Shown: positions 38,400 to 47,659, numbered from the stretch's first letter. The stretch is 64,000 bases of DNA from Nocardioides luti (GCF_014212315.1 NZ_JACKXE010000002.1:372001-436000), one strand, 5' to 3'. Notes: a model not told the origin generated them from the letters alone. Made by a program: numbers and translations.

Positions 38400-41300
38400 T
38401 CGCGATCCTCCAGGTCTCCCTCGAGGTCGAGGTAGATGCGGCGCATGCGGTCCAGCACGTCGGGGTCGGGCTCGGCCCACAGCCCTCGGTCGACCGCCTC
38501 GTGCAGCTTCTCCACGATGCCGCGGAGGGCCCACGGGTTCGACTGCCTCATGAAGGCCTGGTTGGTCTCGTCGAGGACGTACTCCTGGGCGAGCGCGGCG
38601 TACATCCAGTCGTGGACCACGCCGGTGGTGGCGTCGAATCCGAAGAGGTAGTCGACGGTGGCCGCGAGCTCGAAGGCCCCCTTGTAGCCGTGCCGCTGCA
38701 TCGCGCCGATCCAGCGCGGGTTGACCACCCGCGCCCGGAACACCCGGTTGGTCTCCTCCTGCAGCGTCCGGGTCCGCACGGCGTCAGGGGTCGTCGAGTC
38801 ACCGACGTACGCCTTGGGGTCGCTGCCGGTCAACGCTCGCACGGTGGCGACCATGCCGCCGTGGTACTGGAAGTAGTCGTCGGAGTCGGCGATGTCGTGC
38901 TCGCGGGTGTCGATGTTCTTCGCGGCGACGTTGATCCGTCGGTAGTTCACCCGCATGTCGTCGGCGGCCGGCGCACCATCCAGACCCCGCCCGTAGGCGA
39001 AGCCGCCCCAGGCCGTGTAGACCTCCGCCAGGTCGCGGTCGTCGCGCCAGTTCCCCGACTCGACCACCTGGAGGATCCCAGCGCCGTACGAGCCCGGCTT
39101 GGAGCCGAAGATCCGCGTGGTGGCCCGCCGCTCATCGCCGTGCTCGGCGAGGTCGGCTCGGGTGTGCGCCCGCACGAAGTTGAGGTGGTCGGGCTCGTCG
39201 AGGTCCGCCACCAGGCGTACGGCGTCGTCCAGCATCGCCACGACGTGAGGGAAGGCATCCCGGAAGAAGCCGGAAATGCGGACGGTCACGTCGATCCGCG
39301 GACGGCCCAGCTCCTCGAGGGGTATCACCTGCAGGTCGCTGACCCGACGGGAGGCCTCGTCCCACTGCGGTCGTACACCGAGCAGGGCCAGCACCTCGGC
39401 GACGTCGTCACCCGACGTACGCATCGCGCTGGTCCCCCAGACCGAAAGCCCCACCGACTCCGGGTGATCACCGGTCTCCTCGAGGTAGCGCTGCACCAGC
39501 GAGTCGGCCATCGCGCTACCGGTCTCCCAGGCCAGCCGGGACGGCACGGCACGAGGATCGACGGTGTAGAAGTTGCGGCCCGTCGGCAGTACGTTGACCA
39601 GTCCACGCAGCGGTGAACCCGAGGGCCCCGCCGGGATGAACCCGCCGTCGAGCGCGTGCAGCACCGCGTCGAGCTCGTCGGTGGTGCGCTCCAGCCGGGG
39701 CACCACCTGGGTGGCGGCGAAGTGCAGCACCTCCTGGACAACCGGGTCGTCGTGCAGCTTGGCTGCGGTCCCGACCTCCCAGTCGGCGTCGTCCATCCGC
39801 TGCACCAGGCCGCGGGCCTGTCGCTCGATCTCGTCGACGGCCACGGTGGCCTCCGCGCCCTCCTTGAGGCCCAGGGCGGCGCGCAGGCCCGGGACCGCGC
39901 GGGACTCACCCCCGAACACCTGGGCGGCGCGGAGGATGGCGAGCACCAGGTTGACGCGCGCTTCGCCCGCCGGCGCCTGGCCGAGGACGTGCAGGCCGTC
40001 GCGGATCTGGGCGTCCTTGATCTCGCAGAGCCAGCCGTCGACGTGCAGGATGAAGTCGTCGAACTCCTCGTCGTCGGGGCGCTCGTCCAGGCCGAGGTCG
40101 CGGTGCATCTCCGCGGCGTGCATCAGCTGCCAGATCTCGCCGCGGATGGCCGGAAGCTTGGCCGGGTCCATCGCCGCGATGTTGGCGTGCTCGTCGAGCA
40201 GTTGCTCGAGTCGGGCGATGTCGCCGTATGACTCCGCGCGCGCCATGGGCGGGATCAGGTGGTCGACGATCGTGGCGTGCGCACGGCGCTTGGCCTGCGC
40301 CCCCTCCCCCGGGTCGTTGACGAGGAAGGGGTAGATCAGTGGCAGGTTACCGATCGCCGCGTCGGTGGCACAGGCCGCGGAGAGCGCCGCGTTCTTGCCG
40401 GGCAGCCACTCCATCGAGCCGTGCTTGCCGAGGTGCACGACCGCGTGAGCGCCGAAGCCGCCGGTGTCCTCCGATGCGCCCAACCAGCGGTAGGCCGCGA
40501 GGTAGTGGTGTGACGGCGCGAGATCGGGGTCGTGGTAGATCGCGACCGGGTTCTCCCCGAAGCCCCTGGGCGGCTGGATCAGCAGGACGACGTTGCCGGC
40601 GGTGATCGTGGCGAGCACGATCTCCCCGTTGTCGTTGACGAAGAGCCGTCCGGGCGCCGGACCCCACGCCTCGACCATCTTGTTCCGCAGCTCCGGGTGC
40701 ACGTCGGCCGTCCACGCGCTGTACTGCTCCGGCGTGATCCGCACGTGCGCGTCGGTCAGCTGGGTCTGGGTCAGCCATTCCTCGTCCTGGCCGCCTGCCG
40801 CGATCAACGCGTGGATCAGGGCATCACCGGCTTCGGTGTCGTCCTCGAGCTCGAGGCCCGGGACCGCACCCACGGGGCCGAGGTCGTAGCCCGCGTCACG
40901 CATCCGGCGCAGCAGCCGGATCGTGGACACGGGGGTGTCCAGGCCGACGGCGTTGCCGACCCGCGAGTGCTTGGTGGGGTACGCCGACAGCATCAGCGCG
41001 ACCTTGCGCTCGCAGGGCGGAATCCGCCGCAGGCGTGCGTGGTTGACCGCGATGCCGGCGACCCGGGCGCAGCGCTCGGGGTCGGCGACGTATCGCGGCA
41101 AGCCGTCCTGGTCGATCTCCTTGAAGGAGAACGGCGCGGTGATGATCCGCCCGTCGAACTCGGGGATAGCGATCTGGCTGGCCGAGTCGAGCGGCGTGAC
41201 GCCGTCGTCGGATGCCTCCCACTCCTCGCGACTGCTGGTCAGGCAAAGTCCCTGGAGCACGGGGATGTCGAGCGCGGCGATCCGCGCAACGTCCCACGCC

Positions 41301-41992
41301 TCATCGTCCCCTCCGGCACTGGCCCCGGCCGGCTGGCTCCCGCCGGCGGCGAGCACGGTCACCACCAGGGCGTCGAAGGCGCCCAGGGCTTCGTACAGCT
41401 CGTCAGGCGAGGACCGGAGCGAGGAGCTGAAGATCGGCACCCCGACCGCCTGGCCGGTGGCGTCGACGGCGTCGGCCAGGGCATGCGCGAACGCGGTGTT
41501 GCCACTGGCCTGGTGGGCTCGGTAGAAGAGCACGCCAACCCGAGGCAGGTCGACCGGTGTCACTGGTCGCTCCAGCACACCCCACGCGGGGATCTCAATG
41601 GGGGGCTCGAACCCCTCCCCGGTGAGCAGCACCGTGTCAGAGAGGAATGCGTGCAGCTGGGCCAAGTTGGCGGGTCCGCCCTCGGCGAGGTAGCGGTGCG
41701 CCTCGGCAGCGATCCCGATCGGTACGGTTGAGAGCTCCATCAGCTCGGCGCTGGGCTGCTGCTCGCCACCCAGAACGATCATCGGCATCCCGGTGGTCCG
41801 GATCCGCGCGAACCCGGAGCACAGGTCGTGCGGCGAGCCCAGGATGCGGCCCACCACCAGGTCGGCGCCCTCGATGGCCTCGGCCATCGACTGGTGGCCG
41901 GGCCGGGCCGGGTTGGCCCAGACGTAGGCGGCGCCCGAGGAACGGGCGGAAAGCAGGTCGGTGTCCGACGTCGAGAGCAGGGCGATGCGCAT
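38396..41992 (-). CDS. cobN: Cobaltochelatase subunit CobN
   Basis: A 1198-residue large chelatase subunit that binds hydrogenobyrinate diamide and cobalt. Visible signatures are VVHLGKHGSMEWLPGKNAALS, PLIYPFLVNDPGEGAQAKRR, SVWGTSAMRTSGDDVAEVL and RVVNPRWIGAMQRHGYKGA. The ATG at 41990-41992 gives the family N-terminus MRIALLSTSDTDLL; frames further upstream run through the riboswitch. First gene of cobN-cobF-ferredoxin-cobQ-cobK-cobU. Its ATPase partner is encoded at 26467 in another operon. Confidence 0.96.
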   Translation of the reverse strand: MRIALLSTSDTDLLSARSSGAAYVWANPARPGHQSMAEAIEGADLVVGRILGSPHDLCSGFARIRTTGMPMIVLGGEQQPSAELMELSTVPIGIAAEAHRYLAEGGPANLAQLHAFLSDTVLLTGEGFEPPIEIPAWGVLERPVTPVDLPRVGVLFYRAHQASGNTAFAHALADAVDATGQAVGVPIFSSSLRSSPDELYEALGAFDALVVTVLAAGGSQPAGASAGGDDEAWDVARIAALDIPVLQGLCLTSSREEWEASDDGVTPLDSASQIAIPEFDGRIITAPFSFKEIDQDGLPRYVADPERCARVAGIAVNHARLRRIPPCERKVALMLSAYPTKHSRVGNAVGLDTPVSTIRLLRRMRDAGYDLGPVGAVPGLELEDDTEAGDALIHALIAAGGQDEEWLTQTQLTDAHVRITPEQYSAWTADVHPELRNKMVEAWGPAPGRLFVNDNGEIVLATITAGNVVLLIQPPRGFGENPVAIYHDPDLAPSHHYLAAYRWLGASEDTGGFGAHAVVHLGKHGSMEWLPGKNAALSAACATDAAIGNLPLIYPFLVNDPGEGAQAKRRAHATIVDHLIPPMARAESYGDIARLEQLLDEHANIAAMDPAKLPAIRGEIWQLMHAAEMHRDLGLDERPDDEEFDDFILHVDGWLCEIKDAQIRDGLHVLGQAPAGEARVNLVLAILRAAQVFGGESRAVPGLRAALGLKEGAEATVAVDEIERQARGLVQRMDDADWEVGTAAKLHDDPVVQEVLHFAATQVVPRLERTTDELDAVLHALDGGFIPAGPSGSPLRGLVNVLPTGRNFYTVDPRAVPSRLAWETGSAMADSLVQRYLEETGDHPESVGLSVWGTSAMRTSGDDVAEVLALLGVRPQWDEASRRVSDLQVIPLEELGRPRIDVTVRISGFFRDAFPHVVAMLDDAVRLVADLDEPDHLNFVRAHTRADLAEHGDERRATTRIFGSKPGSYGAGILQVVESGNWRDDRDLAEVYTAWGGFAYGRGLDGAPAADDMRVNYRRINVAAKNIDTREHDIADSDDYFQYHGGMVATVRALTGSDPKAYVGDSTTPDAVRTRTLQEETNRVFRARVVNPRWIGAMQRHGYKGAFELAATVDYLFGFDATTGVVHDWMYAALAQEYVLDETNQAFMRQSNPWALRGIVEKLHEAVDRGLWAEPDPDVLDRMRRIYLDLEGDLEDRE

Positions 41993-42029
41993 GCGCCTGG
42001 TCAGCTCCTCCTCGGGATTCTCGTCCCGG

Positions 42030-42163
42030 CTGGGTGGATGTCTCGTGGCCAGTGTCTGGCTGTGCCCGCCGCCGGTGGGACGAAGGGCATCACAGTGGCG
42101 GAACCGCCCCGGACTCGCACCGGGTTCCTGATCCCACGAGACGTGTGCGGTCAGCCTAGAGGA
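42030..42163 (-). promoter_or_regulatory. Cobalamin riboswitch upstream of cobN
   Basis: On the minus strand: CAGGAACCCGGTGCGAGTCC, then GGCGGTTCCGCCACTGTGATG and GCCAGACACTGGCC in order (about 42131 down to 42045). It overlaps the last 13 bases of the ferredoxin-like frame upstream and lies about 40 bases before the cobN ATG. Confidence 0.93.
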
Positions 42164-42438
42164 CGCCGCGCGCGTGGGAGACGCTGCGTCTCGAGGATCT
42201 GAGCTCGGACCAGGTACTCGGCCACCAGGGCCCGGGCGGTGTCGGGGTCGACGTGTTCGTACCAGACGTCGTCCGGCTGGACGCTGACCACGGGCCCCGG
42301 ATTGCACGGGAACTGACAGCCGGTCTGCGTCACCAGGACGTCTTCGTCAACGGGCCCCTGCTGCATGAGGGCGAGCACTAGCACTTCGGCCCTCCGATCG
42401 GACGACAGCGCCGTGCGCCAAGACGCACGACACCTCAA
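42151..42438 (-). CDS. Ferredoxin-like (2Fe-2S, thioredoxin fold) protein, possibly eroded
   Basis: The last 95 residues of this frame fit a thioredoxin-fold 2Fe-2S ferredoxin: VLVTQTGCQFPCNPGPVVSV, then DDVWYEHVDPDTARALVAEYL. The first cysteine pair of the family is only half present (LRCRASWRT, with Trp where the second Cys is expected). No clear start exists; TTG at 42436-42438 is the nearest. The frame stays open far upstream without similarity. It may be a decaying gene. Confidence 0.5.
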   Translation of the reverse strand: MRCRASWRTALSSDRRAEVLVLALMQQGPVDEDVLVTQTGCQFPCNPGPVVSVQPDDVWYEHVDPDTARALVAEYLVRAQILETQRLPRARRPLG

Positions 42439-42891
42439 GACCTGATGCCGATGAAGGGGGGACGTCCTCCCACGCCCGCGACCTGAGGCCCGGTACGCTG
42501 CCCAGCAACGGACTCGCACTCGACACGAGCTCGGCTCTGTCGGGTCCGTGAGCAACGGGCCGACGCCGCGATCTCCGGACCGGGCCCCGCTCGCTCCCGC
42601 ACCCAGCGCAGCGACCCCGCCGCAACGATCCGGGCCAGCGGCACCTCTCTCATTGCCCGAAAGCGTGCTACGACGCCGGCACAAGTTGCCCCAGTGTCGC
42701 GACGTGCTCCGACCGGTTCGAGTCACGCACGACGTTCACACCTCGTCACTTTCGCGCGCAGATCGAGAGCTCGCTGCGGCGTTGAATCCTGCCTTTCGGG
42801 CGCTTGTGACGTCCAGTCGTCGAGTTCGCGAGTTGCCACCACCTGTTGCTTGGCCGTCTTGCCTGCGTCCAGCGGCGGATGCCATGGTCCG

Positions 42892-42929
42892 GATGTGCTG
42901 CCGCCACGCGGTTGCGGCGGCAGCACATC
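42892..42929 (-). terminator. Strong hairpin after the DUF4396 gene
   Basis: GATGTGCTGCCGCC (42892-42905) pairs perfectly with GGCGGCAGCACATC (42916-42929) around a 10-base loop. It lies 36 bases downstream of the membrane protein stop at 42965. There is no T-run. The rest of 42440-42890 shows no gene that can be supported. Confidence 0.5.
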
Positions 42930-42964
42930 GGGACGCGATGCGCGGACAGTTAGCTGCGCATTGC

Positions 42965-43648
42965 TCAGGTGGGGACGACGGCCTGGTTGCGGCGCAGCAG
43001 CCACATGACAGCTGGGTATCCGGTGGCCAGACCGATGATGACGCCTACCTGCATGAGGAACCAGAAGGTGCCCTCGGTGACTGGCGGCATGGCGCTGTTG
43101 TAGTAGAGGAGGAGCATCCAGCCGACCATGCCGATGTCGAATGCCGTGACCGTGAAGATGGCGGCGGTGGTGGCGGCGCCGACGGAGAGCCAGCGGGCAT
43201 TTCCGGTGCTGGAACCGCGACCGGCGAGGTACCCATAGACCGCCAGCATGATGATGACCAAGACGGCGATGACGAGGATCATGGGCCACATCGCCTCGCC
43301 GGCGATCGTCCACCCGACCGCGACGACGAGCGGGACCGCGATCAGGTGGGCGACGGCGGAAGCGCCGCCTCCGGGTAGCACCGCGAGTGCTGTCGCGTCC
43401 GTGACTGGCATCGTCTCGTCCGCAGAAGTCGACGACCCAAGGCGTCCGCGACTCAGATAGGCGAGGATGGCGAAGGGACCGAGGTAGAGCGCTGAGGTGA
43501 CCCACACCAGTTCGGGGGCAACGCTGTGGTGGCGGCGGCGGGCCAGGTAGATGTCGGCCGCGATGAAGGCAGTGCTGAGCAGGGAGAGTGCGATGTAGGT
43601 CCAGGCGACGGGGGTGAGCCAGTCGGGGATGGCGGAAGCCATTTCCAT
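42965..43648 (-). CDS. Integral membrane protein, DUF4396-like
   Basis: A 227-residue protein with six or so hydrophobic spans. The segment SAVAHLIAVPLVVAVGWTIAG and the C-terminal half (FDIGMVGWMLLLYYNSAMPP, FWFLMQVGVIIGLATGYP) resemble DUF4396 proteins, in which a conserved His and polar residues lie within membrane helices. Function unknown. It follows another small membrane protein gene on the same strand after 194 bases. Confidence 0.7.
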   Translation of the reverse strand: MEMASAIPDWLTPVAWTYIALSLLSTAFIAADIYLARRRHHSVAPELVWVTSALYLGPFAILAYLSRGRLGSSTSADETMPVTDATALAVLPGGGASAVAHLIAVPLVVAVGWTIAGEAMWPMILVIAVLVIIMLAVYGYLAGRGSSTGNARWLSVGAATTAAIFTVTAFDIGMVGWMLLLYYNSAMPPVTEGTFWFLMQVGVIIGLATGYPAVMWLLRRNQAVVPT

Positions 43649-43842
43649 GAGTTGTTCAGTCCTTCGTGGTGGGGAGTAGGTCCGATCGGGTTCCCGATGC
43701 GCCGCATCCGCCCTGTGAGCGTTGCGGACGAACGGGCGACCGGTTCAGGTCGTGACGGGCGCACGAGGCGCACCGGTCGGGCAGCTTGCGGCTAGGCATG
43801 CCACCGGAGGCTGGCTCAGAGGAAGGAGTCCTGAGCGACCTG

Positions 43843-44268
43843 TCAGACCCGGAACACGCACACAGAGATCGGTGACAGCACGACCCAGGGCGTTCGTTCG
43901 CGTAGCCGTCGGCGCGGGAGGCCAGGCCGCCGAATGCGGGCCAGGAGCCCAAGGTACGTGTGACGACGAGACGTCTTAAGCAAGACCAGCACGCTGGTCA
44001 CCATCAGCCAAGCGCCCGCGCAGACGACACTGGTGGCGTCGATGACACAACCGTCGGCGCACATGTCAGCCATGGCGGGCGACGCCGCGGCAACCTCCTC
44101 GGCCACAGAGACAGCGGCAGTGGGGATCGGGGCCACCTCGTCGCTCATGTCGGCCATCGGAGCGACGGAGGTCAGAGCGGAGAGGACGGTGCAGGTCAAG
44201 CCCACTACCAATGCGATCGCTGCACCGAGAGAACTCCGCAGCACTACAGCAAAGGTCGGCCCGGGCAT
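43843..44268 (-). CDS. Small membrane protein with a cysteine-containing loop
   Basis: A 141-residue protein, not assigned to a family. It has an N-terminal hydrophobic segment (about 10-34), a Met- and Cys-containing loop (MADMCADGCVIDATSVVC, about 66-83) and a second hydrophobic helix (about 80-97), then a basic tail. The Met/Cys loop could bind a metal, but that is inference. The region 44269-44511 on its 5' side shows no supportable gene. Confidence 0.5.
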   Translation of the reverse strand: MPGPTFAVVLRSSLGAAIALVVGLTCTVLSALTSVAPMADMSDEVAPIPTAAVSVAEEVAAASPAMADMCADGCVIDATSVVCAGAWLMVTSVLVLLKTSRRHTYLGLLARIRRPGLPRRRLRERTPWVVLSPISVCVFRV

Positions 44269-44511
44269 GCCACGAGGCTACCGGACCGCCGAGGTCACTC
44301 TCCTTCTCGGCGAACCGAGACCCTCCACGTCCCGGTTCGGTAGGGGCCGCGTTCGGCCCGCACGGCACCAAGCCCTCGGGCCCGCCTAGTAGTCACCAGA
44401 CTTGTTGGATCGCCGCAGGCCTCGATGAGCATCGATACCCGTTCGTCTCGGGCTTGGCCACCACCCCGGAAGCGCCGCTCGGTCTATGGGTTGATCGACC
44501 CGCACGGTCTC

Positions 44512-45402
44512 TCACGACGCATCGCTTGCAGAGTCCTGAGTGAGCTCCCGATTGGTGGCAGCCCAGTTGGAGAGAAGCTGTAGGCCGTCGGCTGTCGGGG
44601 ATCCGGGCGGGGCTGAGAAGGCCACAAGCTGGAGCCCGCGCTCACCGCTGAGGTCGAGCGCTTCGAACGAAAGGTCGAGGTCGCCGACCACCGGATGACT
44701 GATCGACTTGATGCCTGTGCGGTGTTCCCTCACGTTGTGAGATGCCCATAACTTGCTGAAGGTCTCGCTGCAGGTGGTGAGCTCGCCGACAAGGTCGCTC
44801 AGCTCGCGGTCGTAGGGTGTCCTGCCTGCCTCGCTGCGGAGCAGCGCAACGATCTGCTCAGCTGACTCCTCCCACTGCTGGTAGAAGGCGGGAGCCGCAG
44901 GATCCAAGAAAAGGAAGCGGGCGAAATTTGCTGATCGGGTGGCGTCCTCGTACATCGGGGAGAAGAGCGCGCGTCCGAGCGCGTTGATCGCGACCACGTC
45001 CATCCGTCCGTTCTGCACCACCGTCGGCACGTCGCGCATGGCGTCGAGCAGTTGTTGCACTCCGGGGCGAACCGATCTCGATCGCGGTCGACTCTTTCGT
45101 CGGCTGGGTTCAGCGCCCTCGTTGGCTGCCCGGACGAGATGACGCAGGTGCGACACCTCCGCCTCGTCGAGCTTGAGGGCCCGAGTGATCCCCACGAGCA
45201 CTGACTCCGAGACACCCGTGGCGTTGCCGCGTTCGAGTCGCACGTAGTACTCCACACTCATACCCGCAACAAGCGCCACCTCTTCACGTCGCAACCCGGG
45301 CACACGACGTCTGCCCTTGTAGTCAGGGAGATCGAGGTCGGCGGGCGTGAGCCTGGCCCGCCGGGTGGTCAGGAACTCGCGGATCTCGTTCCGGATGTCC
45401 AT
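44512..45402 (-). CDS. Helix-turn-helix regulator with MmyB-like ligand domain
   Basis: A 296-residue regulator: XRE helix-turn-helix at about 30-90 (GLRREEVALVAGMSVEYYVRLERG) and a MmyB-type PAS-like ligand-binding domain at about 115-285 (VQQLLDAMRDVPTVVQNGRMDVVAINALGRALF region). Such proteins are commonly divergent from an SDR or reductase gene that they control. Here the divergent gene is an SDR, and an 18-bp palindrome lies between them. Confidence 0.9.
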   Translation of the reverse strand: MDIRNEIREFLTTRRARLTPADLDLPDYKGRRRVPGLRREEVALVAGMSVEYYVRLERGNATGVSESVLVGITRALKLDEAEVSHLRHLVRAANEGAEPSRRKSRPRSRSVRPGVQQLLDAMRDVPTVVQNGRMDVVAINALGRALFSPMYEDATRSANFARFLFLDPAAPAFYQQWEESAEQIVALLRSEAGRTPYDRELSDLVGELTTCSETFSKLWASHNVREHRTGIKSISHPVVGDLDLSFEALDLSGERGLQLVAFSAPPGSPTADGLQLLSNWAATNRELTQDSASDAS

Positions 45403-45450
45403 GCTGCCGACGCTAGAGCACCAGTCCTCTTCCAGGGAGGCACTGGCAGG

Positions 45451-45468
45451 GACCCTCTAGAGAGGGTC
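45451..45468. promoter_or_regulatory. Palindrome between regulator and SDR gene, candidate operator
   Basis: GACCCTCT (45451-45458) and AGAGGGTC (45461-45468) are exact inverted repeats around AG. The element sits 48 bases before the regulator start and about 95 bases before the SDR start, where a shared operator would be expected. Confidence 0.45.
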
Positions 45469-45562
45469 TGCCTCAACCCGCGGAGACGCCGTTGACTTGT
45501 CCTGTCACAAGCAACGTCGTCGGCCAATGTGGTGCGACGGCCCACAAGAAGGAGACAGCCCC

Positions 45563-46408
45563 ATGGCTGAGAACCCTCAGGTCTGGTTCGTCACGGGCGC
45601 AAGCCGCGGCATGGGCATCGACATCGCCAAGGCGGCCCTCGCTGCTGGTCACCACGTCGTTGCCACCGGTCGCGACCCTCAGCGCGTCCTGGCCGCCGTA
45701 GGCGAGCACGAGAACCTGCTGGCCGTCGCCCTTGACGTCACCGACCCCACCGCGGCTGCGAACGCGGTCGACACCGCGGTCGAGCACTTCGGTCGTGTCG
45801 ACGTGCTCGTCAACGACGCCGGCAACTTCTACGCCGGCTTCTTCGAGACGCTCAGCCCCGAGCAGGTCCGCGCCCAGATGGAGACCAACTTCTTCGGCAC
45901 CCTCAACGTCACCCGTGCGGCCCTGCCGGTGCTGCGCCGCCAGCAGGCGGGCCAGGTCATCACCGTCACGTCAACCGCGGGATTCGTCGGCGGCGCGTTC
46001 ACCTCGGCCTACACGGCGTCCAAGCACGCACTCGAGGGCTGGATGGAGTCGCTGGCCGACGAGGTTGCTCCGTTCGGCATCTCCACCATGTCGGTTGAGC
46101 CCGGATTCTTCCGCACTGAGTTGCTCGTCGAGGGCTCCTCGACCATCTGGCCCGAAATGGTCATCGACGACTACGCCGACAACACCGCCCAGACCATGGA
46201 CGCCTGGCGTGCGATGCACGGAACCCAGGTCGGGGATCCCGCCAAGCTGGCCGCCGCCCTGGTGACGATCTCCGGCGCCGGACCGCTCCCCCGCCGCTTC
46301 ATCGCGGGCTCGGACGCCATGGCCGCGGTCGAGCAGAAGCAGGCACATGTCCAGCAGCAGATCGACCACTACCGCGACCTCTCCGCGTCCCTGTCCTACA
46401 ACAACTGA
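45563..46408 (+). CDS. Short-chain dehydrogenase/reductase
   Basis: A 281-residue SDR oxidoreductase. The cofactor motif is TGASRGMG near residue 12; NDAGN follows, and the catalytic set is Ser in VTSTAGF and Tyr-x3-Lys in SAYTASKHALEG. AAGGAGA precedes the ATG at 45563; an earlier in-frame ATG lacks a good site. Substrate unknown. Followed after 55 bases by another NAD(P)-dependent reductase gene. Confidence 0.9.
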   Translation: MAENPQVWFVTGASRGMGIDIAKAALAAGHHVVATGRDPQRVLAAVGEHENLLAVALDVTDPTAAANAVDTAVEHFGRVDVLVNDAGNFYAGFFETLSPEQVRAQMETNFFGTLNVTRAALPVLRRQQAGQVITVTSTAGFVGGAFTSAYTASKHALEGWMESLADEVAPFGISTMSVEPGFFRTELLVEGSSTIWPEMVIDDYADNTAQTMDAWRAMHGTQVGDPAKLAAALVTISGAGPLPRRFIAGSDAMAAVEQKQAHVQQQIDHYRDLSASLSYNN

Positions 46409-46463
46409 CCCAGCCCGCCCACGCTCCTCGAGCGCGCCACCACCTCACGAACGGACACCACTC

Positions 46464-47213
46464 ATGACCGCCCCACTCGGCATCATCGGCACCGGCGCCA
46501 TCGGCGGCACCCTTGCTCGCCTCGCCATCGCAGCAGGCCTCGACGTCATCCTCGCCAACTCCCGTGGACCCCAGACCCTGAGCGATCTCATCACCCAACT
46601 CGGTCCTCGCGCTCGCGCCGGCACCGTGACCGAGGTCGCGCGGGAGGCAGACATCGTCGTCGCCGCCATCCCACTGAGCGCCCACCCAGCACTGCCCGCC
46701 GATGAGCTGGCAGGAAAGGTCGTCCTCGACACGACCAACTACTACCCGCAGAGGGATGGACAGATCCCCGCTCTCGACGACCAGACATCGACCGCCAGCG
46801 AGCTCGTCCACGCCCACCTGGCCAACTCCGACCTCGTCAAGGCTTTCAACAACATCACCTTCGCCAGCCTCGGCAACGGGGCACGACCGCCCGGCGCGCC
46901 AGACCGAAGCACTCTGCCGATCGCCGGACAGAGCGCCTCGGCCAAGCAGCGAGCCACCGACCTGCTGAACCAGCTCGGGTACGACGCGCTCGACATCGGC
47001 GACCTCGACGGCAGTTGGCGCAGCGAACCGGGCACCCCGATCTACTGCGATCCCTACATGCCCGCGTGGCCGACCGAACCCATGCCCCTTGACCAGCTCG
47101 TCGCCTGGCTCCTCGCCGCACCAGTCATCCCTCTGTCCAGGGACGCAGCTCAGGAACTCATCACCGGCGCTGAACGCGGACCCGCTGGAGGCTACTTCCC
47201 CGAGACGACCTGA
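46464..47213 (+). CDS. NAD(P)-binding reductase, F420-dependent NADP reductase-like
   Basis: A 249-residue Rossmann protein with LGIIGTGAIGGTLARLAIAAG at the N-terminus, written here in two parts LGIIGTGAIG and GTLARLAIAAG, then ILANSRGP and VVLDTTNYY. The family includes coenzyme F420:NADPH oxidoreductases and related imine or ketone reductases. The ATG at 46464 fits the motif spacing; the open frame upstream overlaps the SDR gene. It likely works with the SDR under the divergent regulator. Confidence 0.8.
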   Translation: MTAPLGIIGTGAIGGTLARLAIAAGLDVILANSRGPQTLSDLITQLGPRARAGTVTEVAREADIVVAAIPLSAHPALPADELAGKVVLDTTNYYPQRDGQIPALDDQTSTASELVHAHLANSDLVKAFNNITFASLGNGARPPGAPDRSTLPIAGQSASAKQRATDLLNQLGYDALDIGDLDGSWRSEPGTPIYCDPYMPAWPTEPMPLDQLVAWLLAAPVIPLSRDAAQELITGAERGPAGGYFPETT

Positions 47214-47406
47214 GTTCGATGGTCTTGGCAGCAGGGCCCGACATCACCTGACGATGGTGAGACCTGCCCCTATCCGCACTCCGCTCAACCGAGCGCGGCG
47301 ATGATCCGCGAACTCGTCCAGCAGACCAGAGCGCGTCGTCAGGCGGCGCTGAGCACGTCCGACCGACCGCACGTCAGGGTCTCGACGGCACCGCGAGAGA
47401 GCCTCT

Positions 47407-47491
47407 CGTTACACACGTGGTACAAACGAACATCAGCCGTTCGACGTTTGCGCAGGTCAGCATGGGTCAGTCAGTCAGTACTACGACATCT
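47407..47491 (+). repeat. 85-bp dispersed element, copy B
   Basis: Same length and order of conserved blocks as 12636-12720. It contains GTTACA-n6-GGTACAA, TCGACGTTT and GGTCAGCATGGGTCAGTCAG. It is followed directly by a REP-like hairpin. The surrounding 47214-47836 contains no convincing gene. Confidence 0.6.
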
Positions 47492-47498
47492 GATGTTC

Positions 47499-47542
47499 CT
47501 CGCTGGTTGAGGAGGTCCCGCAGCGACCGTCTCGACACCAGT
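47499..47542. repeat. Imperfect hairpin repeat, REP-like
   Basis: CTGGTTGAGGAGGTC and the partly complementary GACCGTCTCGACACCAG flank a short loop. Sequences of the form 'ctggttgagg...tctcgaaaccag' are, from general knowledge, common intergenic repeats in Nocardioides-like genomes. A genome count is needed to confirm that. Confidence 0.4.
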
Positions 47543-47549
47543 GCGACTC

Positions 47550-47580
47550 GACCCTCCCGGACCCTCCGGGAGGGTCTCGT
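47550..47580 (+). terminator. Stable hairpin, possible terminator
   Basis: ACCCTCCCGGA (47551-47561) and TCCGGGAGGGT (47565-47575) form an 11-bp stem with a three-base loop, followed by CTCGTCCTCT. Confidence 0.5.
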
Positions 47581-47606
47581 CCTCTCCGGGAGCCTCAGGG
47601 TCACGC

Positions 47607-47659
47607 CATGACGCACAGAGCACCTCGGCCACGGCGTGTCGGGTGCTTCGTGCGTCATG
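47607..47659. repeat. Long inverted repeat
   Basis: CATGACGCAC (47607-47616) pairs with GTGCGTCATG (47650-47659) and GCACC (47620-47624) with GGTGC (47642-47646), giving an almost continuous 18-bp stem. Role unknown; possibly a bidirectional terminator or a mobile element end. Confidence 0.45.

Noticed and set aside
42439-42890. Upstream extension of the ferredoxin-like frame and other short frames
   Set aside because: No similarity to the ferredoxin family beyond the last 95 residues and no start signal; the extension is probably chance openness in GC-rich DNA.
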